A stretch of 64,000 nt of DNA, from the NCBI GenBank assembly GCA_963920705.1, contig OY987239.1, positions 1,116,001 through 1,180,000 of the forward strand, given 5' to 3'. This DNA comes from Odiellus spinosus (lineage: Eukaryota; Arthropoda; Arachnida; Opiliones; Phalangiidae). Below, in pieces: positions 43,977 to 56,320 of this stretch; the first letter of the stretch is position 1, and the number at the start of each line of letters is the position of its first letter. The notes beneath the pieces are model-generated. The model searched no databases. It was given only the letters and a program-made list of their open reading frames with translations, and had not been told where the DNA came from. The translations under genes and the position numbers were made by a program.

Positions 43977-46131
43977 ACCTCCCCGACTGAACTTTAGTTC
44001 AGGGGGAGGTGTTACACTGGTCGTGTCTGTGTGTCTGTGTGTCTGTCTGTGTGTCTGTCTGTGTGTCTGTCTGTGTGTGTAAGCGGATATCCTGTGTAAA
44101 CGGAAGTCACGTGACCTAGCTCGTGGAGCCAAAAGTCTAGAGACGTAATCATACCAGCTTATCGTTCAATTCCGGGGAATTACCTCCTTTAAGCGTGGCT
44201 GCCACATTGAGTTTCATACATACAACAGGACGTCTCCCATTGCACATCATCGCATTCCACCATCCACTTTACGGTCGAACCTTGATGCTGAACAGCCGAA
44301 GGCGATTATAAGCAATGGGACGTCTCCCACTGTCATAATCACCTCCGACCATCCCCGCACCAAGGTCCAACCTCCAGTTTCCGATCTCAGCGTTCCATAC
44401 TAGCGAGGCGTCCCCCACTAGTACAGTTCACATCAACCTTCCACTGACTCCAAACATCGCCCCACCAATGGGTAAATTGCGTCGCCAAGCGCCTAGAGAT
44501 CAAGAATCAGCAAGACATTGAAAGGGGGGGGGTTTTCCCCCTAACTTCATGGCCATCACGCACGGTTACTTCGATTAATATAGCCCTTCGAAAGGTTTAT
44601 ATAGTATCTTTTTGGAACGAATGCAAATTAGCCTCATGGGGTGATTGTTTAGGGAAATGAAACGCAATATTAATTTATATTATAATTAAAAATATTAAAA
44701 TGGTTCATCTTAATCTAATTAATTAGAAAGTCGAAAAATTAATTTAAAATTCGAGATAGTTTAGAAGTTATTTGAGAATTTATGCAAAAATTTAAAGAAA
44801 TTTGACCGATTAATGGCAGTTTTAGTTGGCAGCATGCGCCTAAGCTATTTTCCATATATATCATTTACTCGAAAAAGCAAAGGTATAACGGGCAGTATAG
44901 GCTTATCTCTGGTGCAAACTTGGGGTGGATTGAAGAACTTAAATAAAGGTGCGTTTACACGGGTATGGAAGATTGAAACAACATAATTTAGATAAGAGAT
45001 AAGACAATAATAACTTCGATTATACTCGGTGAATTTTTAACCAGTTCAAGGGGAATTGGTGTATAAGATTTGAAGCTGAGGCGGATTTATGCATAATGTT
45101 AAACCACTTAAGAAAAATGATAGTCGTGAAAACTCTCCTCGAACAGAAGTAGAGTAGGTTTCCAGTGTATTTGTGACACGTGTAAAATCGAGTTCGGCAG
45201 CACGCGAGTATGTGTAGACCACTAAATTTGAAGTCGGAAACCTCTTTACGCATGGAAAATATCAATGTGATTTTTTTTGATATTCTTGGGAGAATCAGCT
45301 TCATGTATGGGGAAATATCGTAATCTTCTGGCAAACTTGCAAACAGTGGCGTATTTGGTTTTAATTACTGGCACGGATTTTCAAATTAATTTTTTTATAA
45401 TTTTCGCGCGTTTCGCAAATTTATTTCGTGCGAAATTGTGTACATGCGCAGAGCGAACCAGGTTAACGCGGATACACACAGACCTGTTTTTACGCGTTTC
45501 ACGCTCGTGAACTCATAGAAGTACCATTAGCACGCGCGAGCGAGGTGCAAACCACTCTAGAAAAATTTTGTACACCTGATTCCAGATTCATTTGATTGTC
45601 AGTGATTCCGAATCAATTCGCGTGATTCCGAATTGATTCGTGATTCGCGTGATTCCGAATCGATTCGCGTGATTCCGAATCGATTCGCGTGATTCCGTAT
45701 CGATTCTCGTGATTCCGAATCGATTCGCGTGATTCCGAATCGATTCGCGTGATTCCGTATCGATTCTCCTGATTCCGAATCGATTCGCGTGATTCCGAAT
45801 CGATTCGCGTGATTCCGTATCGATTCTCCTGATTCCGAATCGATTCGCGTGATTCCATTTAGTTTGTACACCTGATTCCAAGAGTGGTTTGCCCATTGCC
45901 CCTCGCGCGTGACCGTGAAAAGCGTGAAAATAGGTCTGTGTGAATCCGGCTTTAGTCATGCCACAATTAACAATTGACGAACTTTCTTAAACCGGATTGA
46001 CATTGAAATTTCTCGTGTTTTAATAGTCATGTATGATATGGTTGACCCAAGAGTGAAATGTAGACAGAGTGAGGAAAAGAATCACGTGATTGGATCTCGT
46101 GATGACTGCTAGTTTTAGTTTCACACTTTTT
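43977..46131 (+). repeat. Tandem unit Q2 (2155 bp)
   Basis: Second copy of Q1, nearly identical. Differences include one 20-bp array unit fewer, a 13-bp insertion (TGGATCTCGTGAT, near 46090), a longer GTCT tract, and short indels near 44215 and 44645. Confidence 0.9.
45547..45892. mobile_element. Element F2 (copy of F1 in Q2)
   Basis: Same ends and motifs as F1, exactly 20 bp shorter by my coordinates (346 against 366 bp), i.e. one array unit. Confidence 0.75.
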
Positions 46132-47856
46132 CATACATGAATTTAATGTTAATCCCAATTAAGTATAATAGAACCAGGCTTTTAATGCCTACTGTCGTGT
46201 ATTTCCGGTAACATTTTAGCTAGTGTGGAGTCACGTAAAATGACGTTTGTTTCACAACTTGGTATATTTTTACTCAGGCCTGCCCTGTCAGAAAAAAAAA
46301 ATATAAAAAATTTATGGTAGGGCCAAAAGAGAAACATCTATTCTTTACTCACAGCATTATCACCAAAAAACGTGTTTTTAGACGTAGGCTTATAAGGTAT
46401 CTGTAGGTCGTGTAGCACCAAAAAGCGAAATTGTACGTCACAGTTCGTAGTTTAGCGTGTTATGCGGAAAGCTTATTCGTTAATTGTTTATTGAATATGT
46501 TTATTTACGGTTATATGACGATACCGAGGTCATAACTTGATTTTGATCAAATATTTTGCCTAATGACGTTACTTGGTCTACAAATACTCTAGTTTTCTTA
46601 ACGCCGATATGATTTTACTGAGGGACCTTGACCTTGCTTATCTAAATTTTAATTTATTGAACGTAAAATCGTTTCATTTCTTTTGAAATCTTCGACGAAG
46701 TTTGTTCTCTAGAGATTTGACTCGTTGAAATTTTAAATTAAGTTTCATTCGTTTGAATACAATTTATTGGTAAGGAAGTAATTTTGAATTTGAATCATTT
46801 ATTTGATGCGTTTATTATTTGTTTGGACATTTTTGGTATATTTTCATTGACCTGAACTCTAATTTTTATTACTGAGTTGTGACTGAAATATTAGTTTGGA
46901 AATCAAAAGGTTTTTTTTTTCTGACTCATTTTTCTCTGTAGTAATTTTTTGTTTTCGTAAAAGAGTTATTAATGCCTACTGTCGTTTATTTTCGGTGATG
47001 TTTTAGCTAGTGTGTAGTCACGTAAAATAACGTTTGTTTCACAACTTGTGTTGTATACTGAAGCCATGTATAGGTTCAATTTGATATAACATTTTGCCTT
47101 TTCACGTTACTTGGTCTACAAATACTCTACAACCGTCAAAATTCTGATATGGTTTTAAAAGAAGAACCTTGACCTTGTGTATTTAATCTCATATCGAGAT
47201 TAAATGTTTTTCGCATCTAATTTTAATTGGTTTATCAATATGTTATTTGTATAGATATTTTTTTTAAGATTTTATATTTTTTAGATTAAAATAAATTTAT
47301 TATTCCAGAAGATTTTGTAGAATCTAGTTCTCAGGATTACCGGTGTTGAAAATTTATTTTGCTAATGTTATCTTGATGTCTGTGTTTTCTGCCCGCTATT
47401 TGGTAGTGGTAAGATTAATATTTTTAATTTTAATTAATTGACTTATTTGGCGTTTATTTGATAATTTGCTTTACTTAAATTGTTCTTGTAAGGGCTATTT
47501 TACATATTACCAAAGATTGCTAATTTCAGTTGTCTTAATTCTGATTTTTTTTGTTTTAATACTGAATTATGGACTGGATTATTTATCCTGAAATCTATGT
47601 GGTTATATCTTATTTATTTTCCTTTTTTTCTCTAGTTAGGTTTGGTTTTAAGTAGAGAATTATTTAGGGTTGTGTTGGTATACTGAAGAAATGCATATAG
47701 GTTCAATGTGATATAATATTTTGCCTATTTCGCTGTTTCTTCTACTCATCCAATACTCTACATTTCTTTTCATCTTTTATTTTAGGTAGGGTTAGGTTAG
47801 GTTAGATTACCTTAACGTCGGGGTCGGGGAGGTTATATTTTGGTTTCCCAACTTGT
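46131..47856 (+). repeat. Tandem unit R1
   Basis: Starts TCATACATGAATTTAATG and ends in a GGTTAGGTTAGG string, then GTCGGGGAGGTTATATTTTG and CCCAACTTGT. It carries an internal near-duplicate of ATGCCTACTGTCGT...TTTCACAACTTG (46183 and 46972). No gene seen. The end piece is found inverted at 26484. Confidence 0.85.
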
Positions 47857-49376
47857 TCATACATGAATTTAATGTTAATCCCAATTAAGTATAATAGAAC
47901 CAGGCTTTTAATGCCTACTGTCGTGTATTTCCGGTAACATTTTAGATAGTGTGGAGTCATGTAAAATGACGTTTGTTTCACAACTTGGTATATTTTTACT
48001 CAGGCCTGCCCTGTCAGAAAAAAAATATATAAAAAATTTATGGTAGGGCCAAAAGAGAATCATCTATTCTTTACTCACAGCATTATCACCAAAAAACGTG
48101 ATTTTAGACGTAGGCTTATAAGGTATCTGTAGGTCGTGTAGCACCAAAAAGCGAAATTGTACGTCACAGTTCGTAGTTTAGCGTGTTATGCGGAAAGCTT
48201 ATTCGTTAATTGTTTATTGAATATGTTTATTAATGCCTACTGTCGTTTATTTTCGGTGACGTTTTAGCTAGTGTGTAGTCACGTAAAATAACGTTTGTTT
48301 CACAACTTGTGTTGTATACTGAAGCCATGTATAGGTTCAATGTGATATAACATTTTGCCTTTTCACGTTACTTGGTCTACAAATACTCTACAACCGTCAA
48401 AATTCTGATATGGTTTTAAAAGAAGAACCTTGACCTTGTGTATTTAATCTCATATCGAGATTAAATGTTTTTCGCATCTAATTTTAATTGGTTTATCAAT
48501 ATGTTATTTGTATATATATTTTTTTAAGATTTTATATTTTTTAGATTAAAATAAATTTATTATTCCAGAAGATTTTGTAGAATCTAGTTCTCAGGATTAC
48601 CGGTGTTGAAAATTTATTTTGCTAATGTTATCTTGATGTCTGTGTTTTCTGCCCGTTATTTGGTAGTGGTAAGACTAATATTTTTAATTTTAATTAATTG
48701 ACTTATTTGGCGTTTATTTGATAATTTGCTTTACTTAAATTGTTCGTGTAAGGGCTATTTTACATATTACCAAAGGTTGCTAATTTCAGTTGTCTTAATT
48801 CTGACTTTTTTGTTTTAATACTGAATTATGGACTGGATTATTTATCTTGAAATCTATGTGGTTATATCTTATTTATTTTCGTTTTTTTCTCTAGTTAGGT
48901 TTGGTTTTAAGTAGAGAATTATTTAGGGTTGTGTTGGTATACTGAAGAAGTGCTTATAGGTTCAATGTGATATAATATTTTGCCTATTGGCGTTACTTGG
49001 TCTGGAAAAACTCTAGAGCCTTCAAAATTATTATATGGTTTTAAAAGAAGAACCTTGACCTTGCTTATTTTACTCGATACGCATTTATATTAAAATTAAT
49101 TCATTATTCAGTAAATTTTTTCCGACTCTGGTTCTCAAAATTTTATTTTGAATTAAGTTTGATTCTTTTGCATTCAAATATATCTTGATAAGAAGTATAT
49201 TTTTGATCTGAATTATTGGTTTAATATATTTAGTGTTTAATTGAGATATTATTTCTTTTTGCTTTCAATCTTCGTCTTCCACAAATGCCATAAATTTTAA
49301 TATTTTAGGTAAGGTTAGGTTAGTTAACATCACGTACTGGTTGTCGGGGAGGTATTATTTTGGTTTCCCAACTTGT
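47857..49376 (+). repeat. Tandem unit R2
   Basis: Second copy of R1, about 200 bp shorter owing to deletion of part of the first internal repeat. It ends in the same GTCGGGGAGG ... CCCAACTTGT motif. No gene seen. Confidence 0.85.
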
Positions 49377-50040
49377 TCTTTTTGTGTTCCTAGAAATACT
49401 TATTTTTAAATATGTAAACCCGAGATATAATATTGAGAATTTCCTTTTTCTGTTTCTAGAGATACTTACTTTAAAATACGTGATTTAGAGATATAATATC
49501 GAGAATTTTCTGGTTACGTTTCTGGAAATACGTTTAAATTTAAAATTCTATTTTTTATATATAAAATTAAACTTATTGTGTCTAGTTTCACCTATTTTAC
49601 TATAATTGACATCTATTATGCTTAAATTGTCACCCCTTCTACTTAAACTTGACAATTGTAACTATCGGAAAACGTTTTTTACGTGGACACTTCAATTATT
49701 TACACTTCTAAATCAGGATGATGTTTGCCATATACACCCGAAGTTTTTCCGTAGAGTACCGTAAACTTCCAATAAGAGAATTTATTTTTAATTTACACGT
49801 AAAACCTGGTAAACCTGGAAATCTTCGGGGGAATAAATTAAAAACTAAATATTCAGGGAAACTTTAAAAACATTTCGGTGAAAGCCAGGGAATTACATTT
49901 TTTTTATACCGATATTTAAATTACACAGATAAACCATAAATTAGGAAATGAGACTTTTTCGCTGTTAAGATATCCGTGTGTCTGTTTATCGCGTTTGCAA
50001 TTTCCTTGCCACGTGGAAAATAATAATAGTTAATAGCCCT
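49377..50040. other. Short local repeats, no gene
   Basis: 49378-49530 holds two to three diverged copies of a ~65-bp string (CTAGAAATACTTA, GAGATATAATATTGAGAAT). 49930-50040 has an inverted partner at 59044-59140. Confidence 0.5.
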
Positions 50041-50826
50041 TAGAACACTCAGGACTATCTTGGGAGAACAAAACTAAACAAATTGGTACCAAGTCAACTT
50101 CAAAGTTTATAAAACACGTTACCAATGGCCGGATTGCTCTAAAAATACCTGCCACATCACAGTCTGGAACCGTCTGAGGTTATCTAGTTATTTTGAAAAC
50201 AATAAACCATTGAACAATACCCCTTAAACGGTTCTTCTGTAGTTATTTTCCCCGGAAAATCTAATTTACAGTAAAAATGACTTTGGGCAGGGCTGTCCAT
50301 AAGTGTTTTTGCATATTAGCTTCAATATATTCGCTGAGAATGTTAAGTAAAAGCTTTAACAAGAGCTGAGAGACCCATCTAGAATGCTTTTCTCGATGCA
50401 AAGTGATATGACTCGCGATTATATAGAATAATAGAACTTCAGAATGGTTAATCCCGGCTGGTGTTCAGGCGTGCCTGATGCTATATGAGATATGCGAAAT
50501 GTCAGCATCGGCGTTCAAGTTTATGTTCAAGGTTTATGTTAAAGTCAACGTGATACGGGGTGTTGATCTTACCCTGACATATACCTCTCAGATAGATTTG
50601 TCAACGGGACTTATTATAAAATAACCTTTGAAACGGATAAAAGAGCCGATAAAATGCACCCATTTGTATTGAAGATGTTCCCTTTTTCCAAGGTTGGTTT
50701 AAAGTATAGGATTTTCTATACTTTTGTGAGCCTTAAAACTAACAAAAAGAACCGTTAAATAGAACCCGTTTCTACGTAAGACGTTGCCTTTTTTCAAGGT
50801 TTAGACGAGCTCAGAATATCGTCTAC

Positions 50827-51150
50827 CAGAAGCCGATGAAACCCTCCTTTGAAGTTTATTACTCCCGGGTCTTGTCTACCCCTCTCTGTATGGATTAGTT
50901 TCAAAAAGCACGATTCGTACGCCTATTAACGGTAGATATTTTCGGAGCGGGAGTTCGTCTAGCAGCCTTGGAGTTCGTCAAAAAAACATCGTCGTTTGTG
51001 AAGAGAGAGAATTTCCAATTTTCCGTAGACAGGGGGTATGAAGCAGGACCCCTTCGATCTCGTAAAATTGGGAATTTTACCCTTAAAGAGAGGAGCACTA
51101 TATGAAACATTAAAGTAGTAGACTTCAAAGTAGGGTTTCATCGGCTTCTG
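50827..51150. mobile_element. MITE P5 (7-bp target duplication)
   Basis: 324 bp, ends CAGAAGCCGATGAAACCCTC and inverse, flanked by CGTCTAC (50820-50826 and 51151-51157). Confidence 0.9.
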
Positions 51151-51679
51151 CGTCTACCGAGAGAACTTGCTACCAATTTGTTTTGGGGGTTGTAGACAAA
51201 GTGAGTGTTGGTCACTATGTCAACCTGTATAATTCTTATTTTTGGTTTTTACGCGTGAAAATTAAACTTTAATATTTGTTGTTATATTGATCTGTAAGTA
51301 ATATTTTATTAACTGTTATAGCGTTGTTTATATATCACCGCGATCATATCCCAAACCAGGATATCCAGCGTTGCTAGCTTTGTATGAGGGAGTAAGTATT
51401 GAAATTTAATTATCTTAGAAAACTAAATGACAATACGGAGGAAATACGTAGCGAAATGTTAAGGAAAATTTTGCCCTATTTTCCAAATTATTGATTTTAT
51501 AATAATACTTGTTTTTTTTAGTATAAATCTGTTTACATTAAATTGTGACGAAGTAGAGTTATTATTGTATTAGTACTTTAAAGTTAGTTAGGGGCATTGA
51601 ACAGAGTTCAATGTTAATTTATTGTCATCGGGTTCATTTGAAAATAAAAGTACATAGCACCGACAATGGATTAATTTGA

Positions 51680-52970
51680 AGATCCATTTCATGGTTAAGG
51701 AAGATATTGATAAACTAGGGGTCCATTTGATCGACAAAAACGAACCAGCGGGTTGTCCTTTAGTATTGTTTAAGTCATTTTGTCAGAACACTAGGATTTA
51801 CGAAACTGAAACATAAACATATCTAATTTGTTCTTTCAACTTCTTTGCTACTAAACAAGGCCGGATTATGCGATTTGACGGCCGGGGGCAAACATTATAC
51901 GCGCCCCCTAACTTAAAAATCCAACAGTGATCACGCCATCACTCGGGGAAAAGACTTTAATTCATCGTGCCCCCTCAATAGCTTCGCACCCAGAAATCAT
52001 TTCAAATTCAATAACTAAAGTCAAGTTTTCCCAAATTTTAGTAAAATAATCGCTCGGATTTGGGTATCGCCTCCTTTGCCCCCCTTAATAATGAAGCTTT
52101 TTACACACCAGTAATACGTTATTCATTATCGGTTCCCTCTGGTATAAAATGACCAGAATCGATGTAGCTTATCTAACACTTTTCAATACATCGCAGTTTG
52201 ATCTTCCAAACAACTTTTCCTATGGAGCAAAAAATGATAACGTTAAGAGTACTGGGAGTCCCACGTTTTTGGGAGAACTGTTAACTATAGTAGAAATAAG
52301 TACATTCCCTTGTCCTTTTTCTCTGTGTCGTCACTCCAAATGTGAGCATGCGCGAATAGACGAAATCGAAATTGAAGAGGAACTTGCAGGAGCAGGGCGC
52401 CATCTGTTAAGATAGTTCCAATTCTGATCCTATTCTGATTGGTTAAGCTATGGCGAGAGAGACAAACTAGGCGGTAATCCCTCCCCTCACGCTTCGAGAC
52501 ATTTCCCATAGCAACGGGTGTAATACGTAGATTGGTACGAGAGCGAGAGATAGTGGCGATAATTCATCATTATATTTGTACCCAATGGCCGTAGCCCCTT
52601 GAAGTTTATGAGTATGGAAATTTCGAAATCGTCATTTAAAACCATAAAATTTTGCAGCTCTTTCATATGTTCATGCAAAATGTTATCCCAAAAGACCCAA
52701 ATGCTCCGGAAGACATCAATATGTCTCCAGTTTATAAGTATTCAGAAACTAGAATATTCACAGCCGTAGATCCGACAAGTTTCGGTGGAACGGCAAGATT
52801 TTCACTTGCAGGATTTGAAGACATAATTTGGATATTAACTTCGATTTTCATCATTATTTTGGCCATCACTTCTTTGCTTTTCAAGTATTTTATCCAGCGA
52901 CACTCTCATCAACGTAGTTACTTGTGTTTTGAATACATCTTCTTCTATGTGGCTTCGTTTTTGCAAAACC
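51680..52970 (+). pseudogene. Truncated copy of the divergent receptor gene
   Basis: Three exons homologous to 32932-31635: about 51680-51840 (S1), about 52165-52290 (S1) and 52658-52970 (end of S1, membrane helix 1 IIWILTSIFIIILAITSLL, pore-like segment). The first exon has TAA at 51814-51816 where the other copy has TTA. The third is open and in phase, with a 3-residue insertion (KDP). The exons for helix 3, S2 and the last helix do not follow, so no channel can be made. The donor at 52971 reads GTTTAG. Confidence 0.75.
52378..52600. repeat. Truncated M element (inverted copy)
   Basis: Counterpart of 31985-32205 in the inverted block, between the second and third receptor exons. Confidence 0.55.
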
Positions 52971-53080
52971 GTTTAGTATATTTTTTAAATAGGAATTATG
53001 CCCCAGAAAGTGCCTTCGCTATATATGACGTCGGGTCGTTCATTTACTTAGGATATGTTTGAGAAAAGGTGTCCTTCATC

Positions 53081-53389
53081 CATGGATTAATCAACCTCAC
53101 AGGGATAATTCACTCTGGTACGATTTGCTATACTAGTAGTTGAAGATGTTTGTTTCAAACATGGCTGCCAGACATTTTATCCGGCCCCACAATTTTACCC
53201 CCTTACCGATACAAATCCGGAAGTAATCCATGAGAGCATCGTCTGCTTTAGAGTTTTTTCCCCTTCAATATTTTTCCCCGTGTATCGGCAGCTAGAAACT
53301 TCCGGTTTAGGCAATTTTTGTCACCAGTGTGCGATTCGAACAATCATTTTACCAGAGTGAATTATCCCTGTGAGGTTGATTAATCCATG
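53081..53389. mobile_element. MITE L2 (7-bp target duplication)
   Basis: 309 bp, same ends as L1, flanked by CTTCATC (53074-53080 and 53390-53396), the reverse complement of the L1 flanks. The insertion therefore predates the segmental duplication. Confidence 0.9.
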
Positions 53390-53799
53390 CTTCATCCAAG
53401 TATGTTTATCCAGGGTTCGTATGCTACCTGAAAAAATCAAGAAATCGAAAATGGACCCAAAAGATGAGGGAAATCTTTTTTGGGCGAAAGTTGTAGATGA
53501 TTTGTAACTATGACTAAGTTACTATTATAAACGTTCTACCTCAATGTGTCAATTTATAGTTTACAAAATGAGAAAAGTCATAGAAAGTATTGAAAATGGT
53601 TAGATTTATTAAAAAAATGATCAGGTAAAATCTGGAAAAGTCAGGGAAATTATTTTCCAAAATTTTGTACGAACTCTGTTACCTAAAACTCTTCATGGAT
53701 GGTATCAATACATGTCTATATTTAAAGCAAAATAAGTCACATTCATTTTTAACATGGAATATTTCTTAAACGAAGAATGCAACCTAACATTTTTATTTT

Positions 53800-54262
53800 G
53801 GTCACTTTCAATTTGCAAGTTGACCGAGATTGATGTCGCTTTCCTGAGGAATATATCTGGGATTACATAATGAATAACCAATCACGAGTCTCGCGTCGCA
53901 ATGAGCCAATTGGATAAGGCTCTATCGAAGTTAGATCGTAGAACCCTTAGCGAAATCTAGGTGATAATATAGAGATCTCTAGTTAAATTTATGATTTGAT
54001 TTAGAAATTGTAAATCTTAAATATAAATATTTTAAAATCACTGTTTAATTATTTGACACTTAAAATAAATCCCAATTAATTCTTACAAACGCGTATATTC
54101 GGTTATTAACTTAACATTTATTAATTTTCCGCCTACATTAGAATTTCCCGCCGTTTTTGTCCGTAAGAAAGCGACATCTAACGATATTTCTGAAGTCAGT
54201 ACCTCCGCCCCCATTTTGTTTCTTACGGATTGGCGTAGTATTAGAGAAGGCAATGCCCGTAA
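53800..54262. repeat. Dispersed repeat K2
   Basis: Relative of 38850-39245, with GAGTCTCGCGTCGC, AGCGACATCTAACGATATTT and TAGTATTAGAGAAGGCAATG in the same order. It runs into an H-type string (AATAGGCTTAGCTGGATTCA). Confidence 0.6.
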
Positions 54263-54404
54263 AATAGGCTTAGCTGGATTCATGGAGATCGTGAATTTCG
54301 TTGTATTGGTCAGCGGCCAATGAGCGGAGGCCCGGCGTTAAGGCGAGATCTCGACCATGAGACAAAACCTATTTTATGAACGCAAATCTTTTACTCCCCT
54401 CATG

Positions 54405-55020
54405 TCGTCGAGCACGTAACCTCGAAAGAAGTTTTCTTTACCATTCCTTCGAACGCGTAGCCGCGAATGAAGTGTTCCTAACCATTCCGTCGAACGCGTA
54501 ACCGCAAATGAAGTGTTCCTAACTATTCCGATAAAGTTTTAATATCCATTCCGTCGAGCGCAAAACCTCGAATGAAGTTTGAATGTCCATTCCGTTGAGC
54601 GTGTAACCTCGAAAGATTTTTTCATAACCATGCCGTCGAACGTGTAACCGTGAAAGATTTAATATCCATTCCGTCGAGCTCAAAACCTCGAATGAAGTTT
54701 AATGTCCATTCCGTTGAGCGTGTAACCTCGAAAGAACTTTTCATAACCATTCCGTCGAATGTGTAACCGTGAAAGAAATTTTCATAAACATTTCGTCAAA
54801 CGCGTAGCCTGGCCAAAATTTTTATAATCATTCTGTCGCACGCGTAACCTCGAAAGAACATTTCGTAACCATTCGGTCGACCGTGTAACTTCAAAAGAAG
54901 TTTTCATAACCATTCCATCGAACGCGTACCTCGAAAGAACTTTTCATAACCATTTCGTTGAACGCGTAACCTGGCAAAAACTTTTCATAACCTCGAAAGA
55001 AACTCCTAACCATTCCTACG
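54405..55020. repeat. 41-bp satellite array
   Basis: About 14 diverged units of roughly 41 bp: CCATTCCGTCGAACGCGTAA then CCTCGAAAGAAGTTTTCATAA. Some units are shortened to 28-35 bp. Found once in the window. Confidence 0.88.
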
Positions 55021-55933
55021 AAAATGCAATCGGAAAAGCGTACAAGATCTACAATCGCGATTCGGTCAACAAGTACTAACCTAATCGTTGCCTACACTTT
55101 TCCTACTCATACTTTATACGTAGTTAATGGCCTTATGCCAACACTCTCTTAATTACCAAACCCAACTTATCGGGGTCAAACGGGTGCTACGAATCGAATA
55201 ATTTTATTTTGCCTACAACCCTTCAGTGTTTTCACCATTGTTCATTTATTTTAATCTAATTAACGCGCGCCTGCGTTACGAGCGCGGATTATTAGTTACG
55301 TTTGGGAGAGAACGTGGGTCATTCGGAAAGTTAGGCACTTGTGACCGACTCGAGCGTATCTCTCCGGGTCGCAGGGCCTTTGACCTTTAGAGAAACGTGG
55401 CCATTAACTCTGCCGGGTTATCAAGGACCCCGTAAGTTTTTGCGATGCGCTGGGGCGTCCGTTTCTGGGTTGGAGCTCGCGAAGAGTCACTTAGGGACTG
55501 TTAGCACCTTTGGGATTTGGATTTTAGGTTAAGAATCCTAATTGTGATTAAAATTATTATTGTAACATTAGTATTCGGGAGTGGGATGATAAAGTAATTG
55601 TAAAGATTCGCGAATTCAAATAATAATTGTAAAGATTTCGCGATGTACCCAATTTCATTTCACTTTGAAATTTTCCAAACCTGAATTTCCTGATAGGAAA
55701 ATCTTCAATATCTATCTTCATATTTGCCTTTTTGATAAAAACCAATTTTATTAACGTTTACTTTCTCACAGTCTAACAAGAAGAACTGTTTCCAGGGATA
55801 GTTTTAGGGGCTCTTGATTATATTCAGTAAATAAGATCAAATTTAAGTGGCTTTTATACTCGCATCATTATAAAAAAGCACTGCTTTTTACGCTACAAAT
55901 TGGCGTAGTGACACTCACATGAGTATTAAAATA
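55021..55933. other. Unrecognised, somewhat GC-richer sequence
   Basis: 55290-55500 is less AT-rich than its surroundings and has a 63-codon open frame (55341-55532) that I do not support as a gene. 55530-55933 is AT-rich. No repeat partner in the window was noticed. Confidence 0.4.
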
Positions 55934-56320
55934 CAGCTCGGAATTCGTTTAACTTTTGTTAATTGAATAAGAGCATCGTGAATGTCAATGAGATATTATG
56001 CGTTCGCGAAAACATATCCATTTCTTATTCGAGTTAACGTATTATTAGGAAATTGATACCTTATACTGCTTATTCATTCGCCGATAACAAACATTTGAAA
56101 CTCAAGTTTCTTCGCTGATTTTACCCGAAAATTGAGATCTTCAGCTCTTGAATGTTGTCATTTATGCCTAGTCGGTTCCTTTCAATTTAGATGAAAAAAT
56201 ATAATTATTATATTTCATTCTACACGTATTTCGAGAAACGTCGTATTTTTATCTTCGCATTATCCGTTTGAATAAACGCGTAATTTGTTTAGTAGTCAAG
56301 CTTAAAATTTTATCTTTGGA
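55934..56320. repeat. Degenerate element S
   Basis: Starts AGCTCGGAATTCGTTTAACT and follows the S pattern (TTATTCGAGTTAACGTA, AATAAACGCGTAATTTG) with many differences; interrupted on the right by element A2. Confidence 0.45.

Larger units (their letters stand above)
50041..53960. repeat. Inverted segmental duplicate of about 30.7-33.8 kb
   Basis: Reading on the plus strand, this block follows the reverse complement of 33830 down to about 30715, with a 300-bp insertion or divergent stretch at about 50380-50690 and intact MITEs P5 and L2. It carries exons of the minus-strand receptor in plus orientation. Without the D element at 50040 it shows the empty target site of D. Confidence 0.88.

Noticed and set aside
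43426..45959. Overlapping open frames with ESRESIRNH-type repeats
   Set aside because: Produced by the 20-bp arrays of elements F1 and F2 in several frames; no start context or splice signals.
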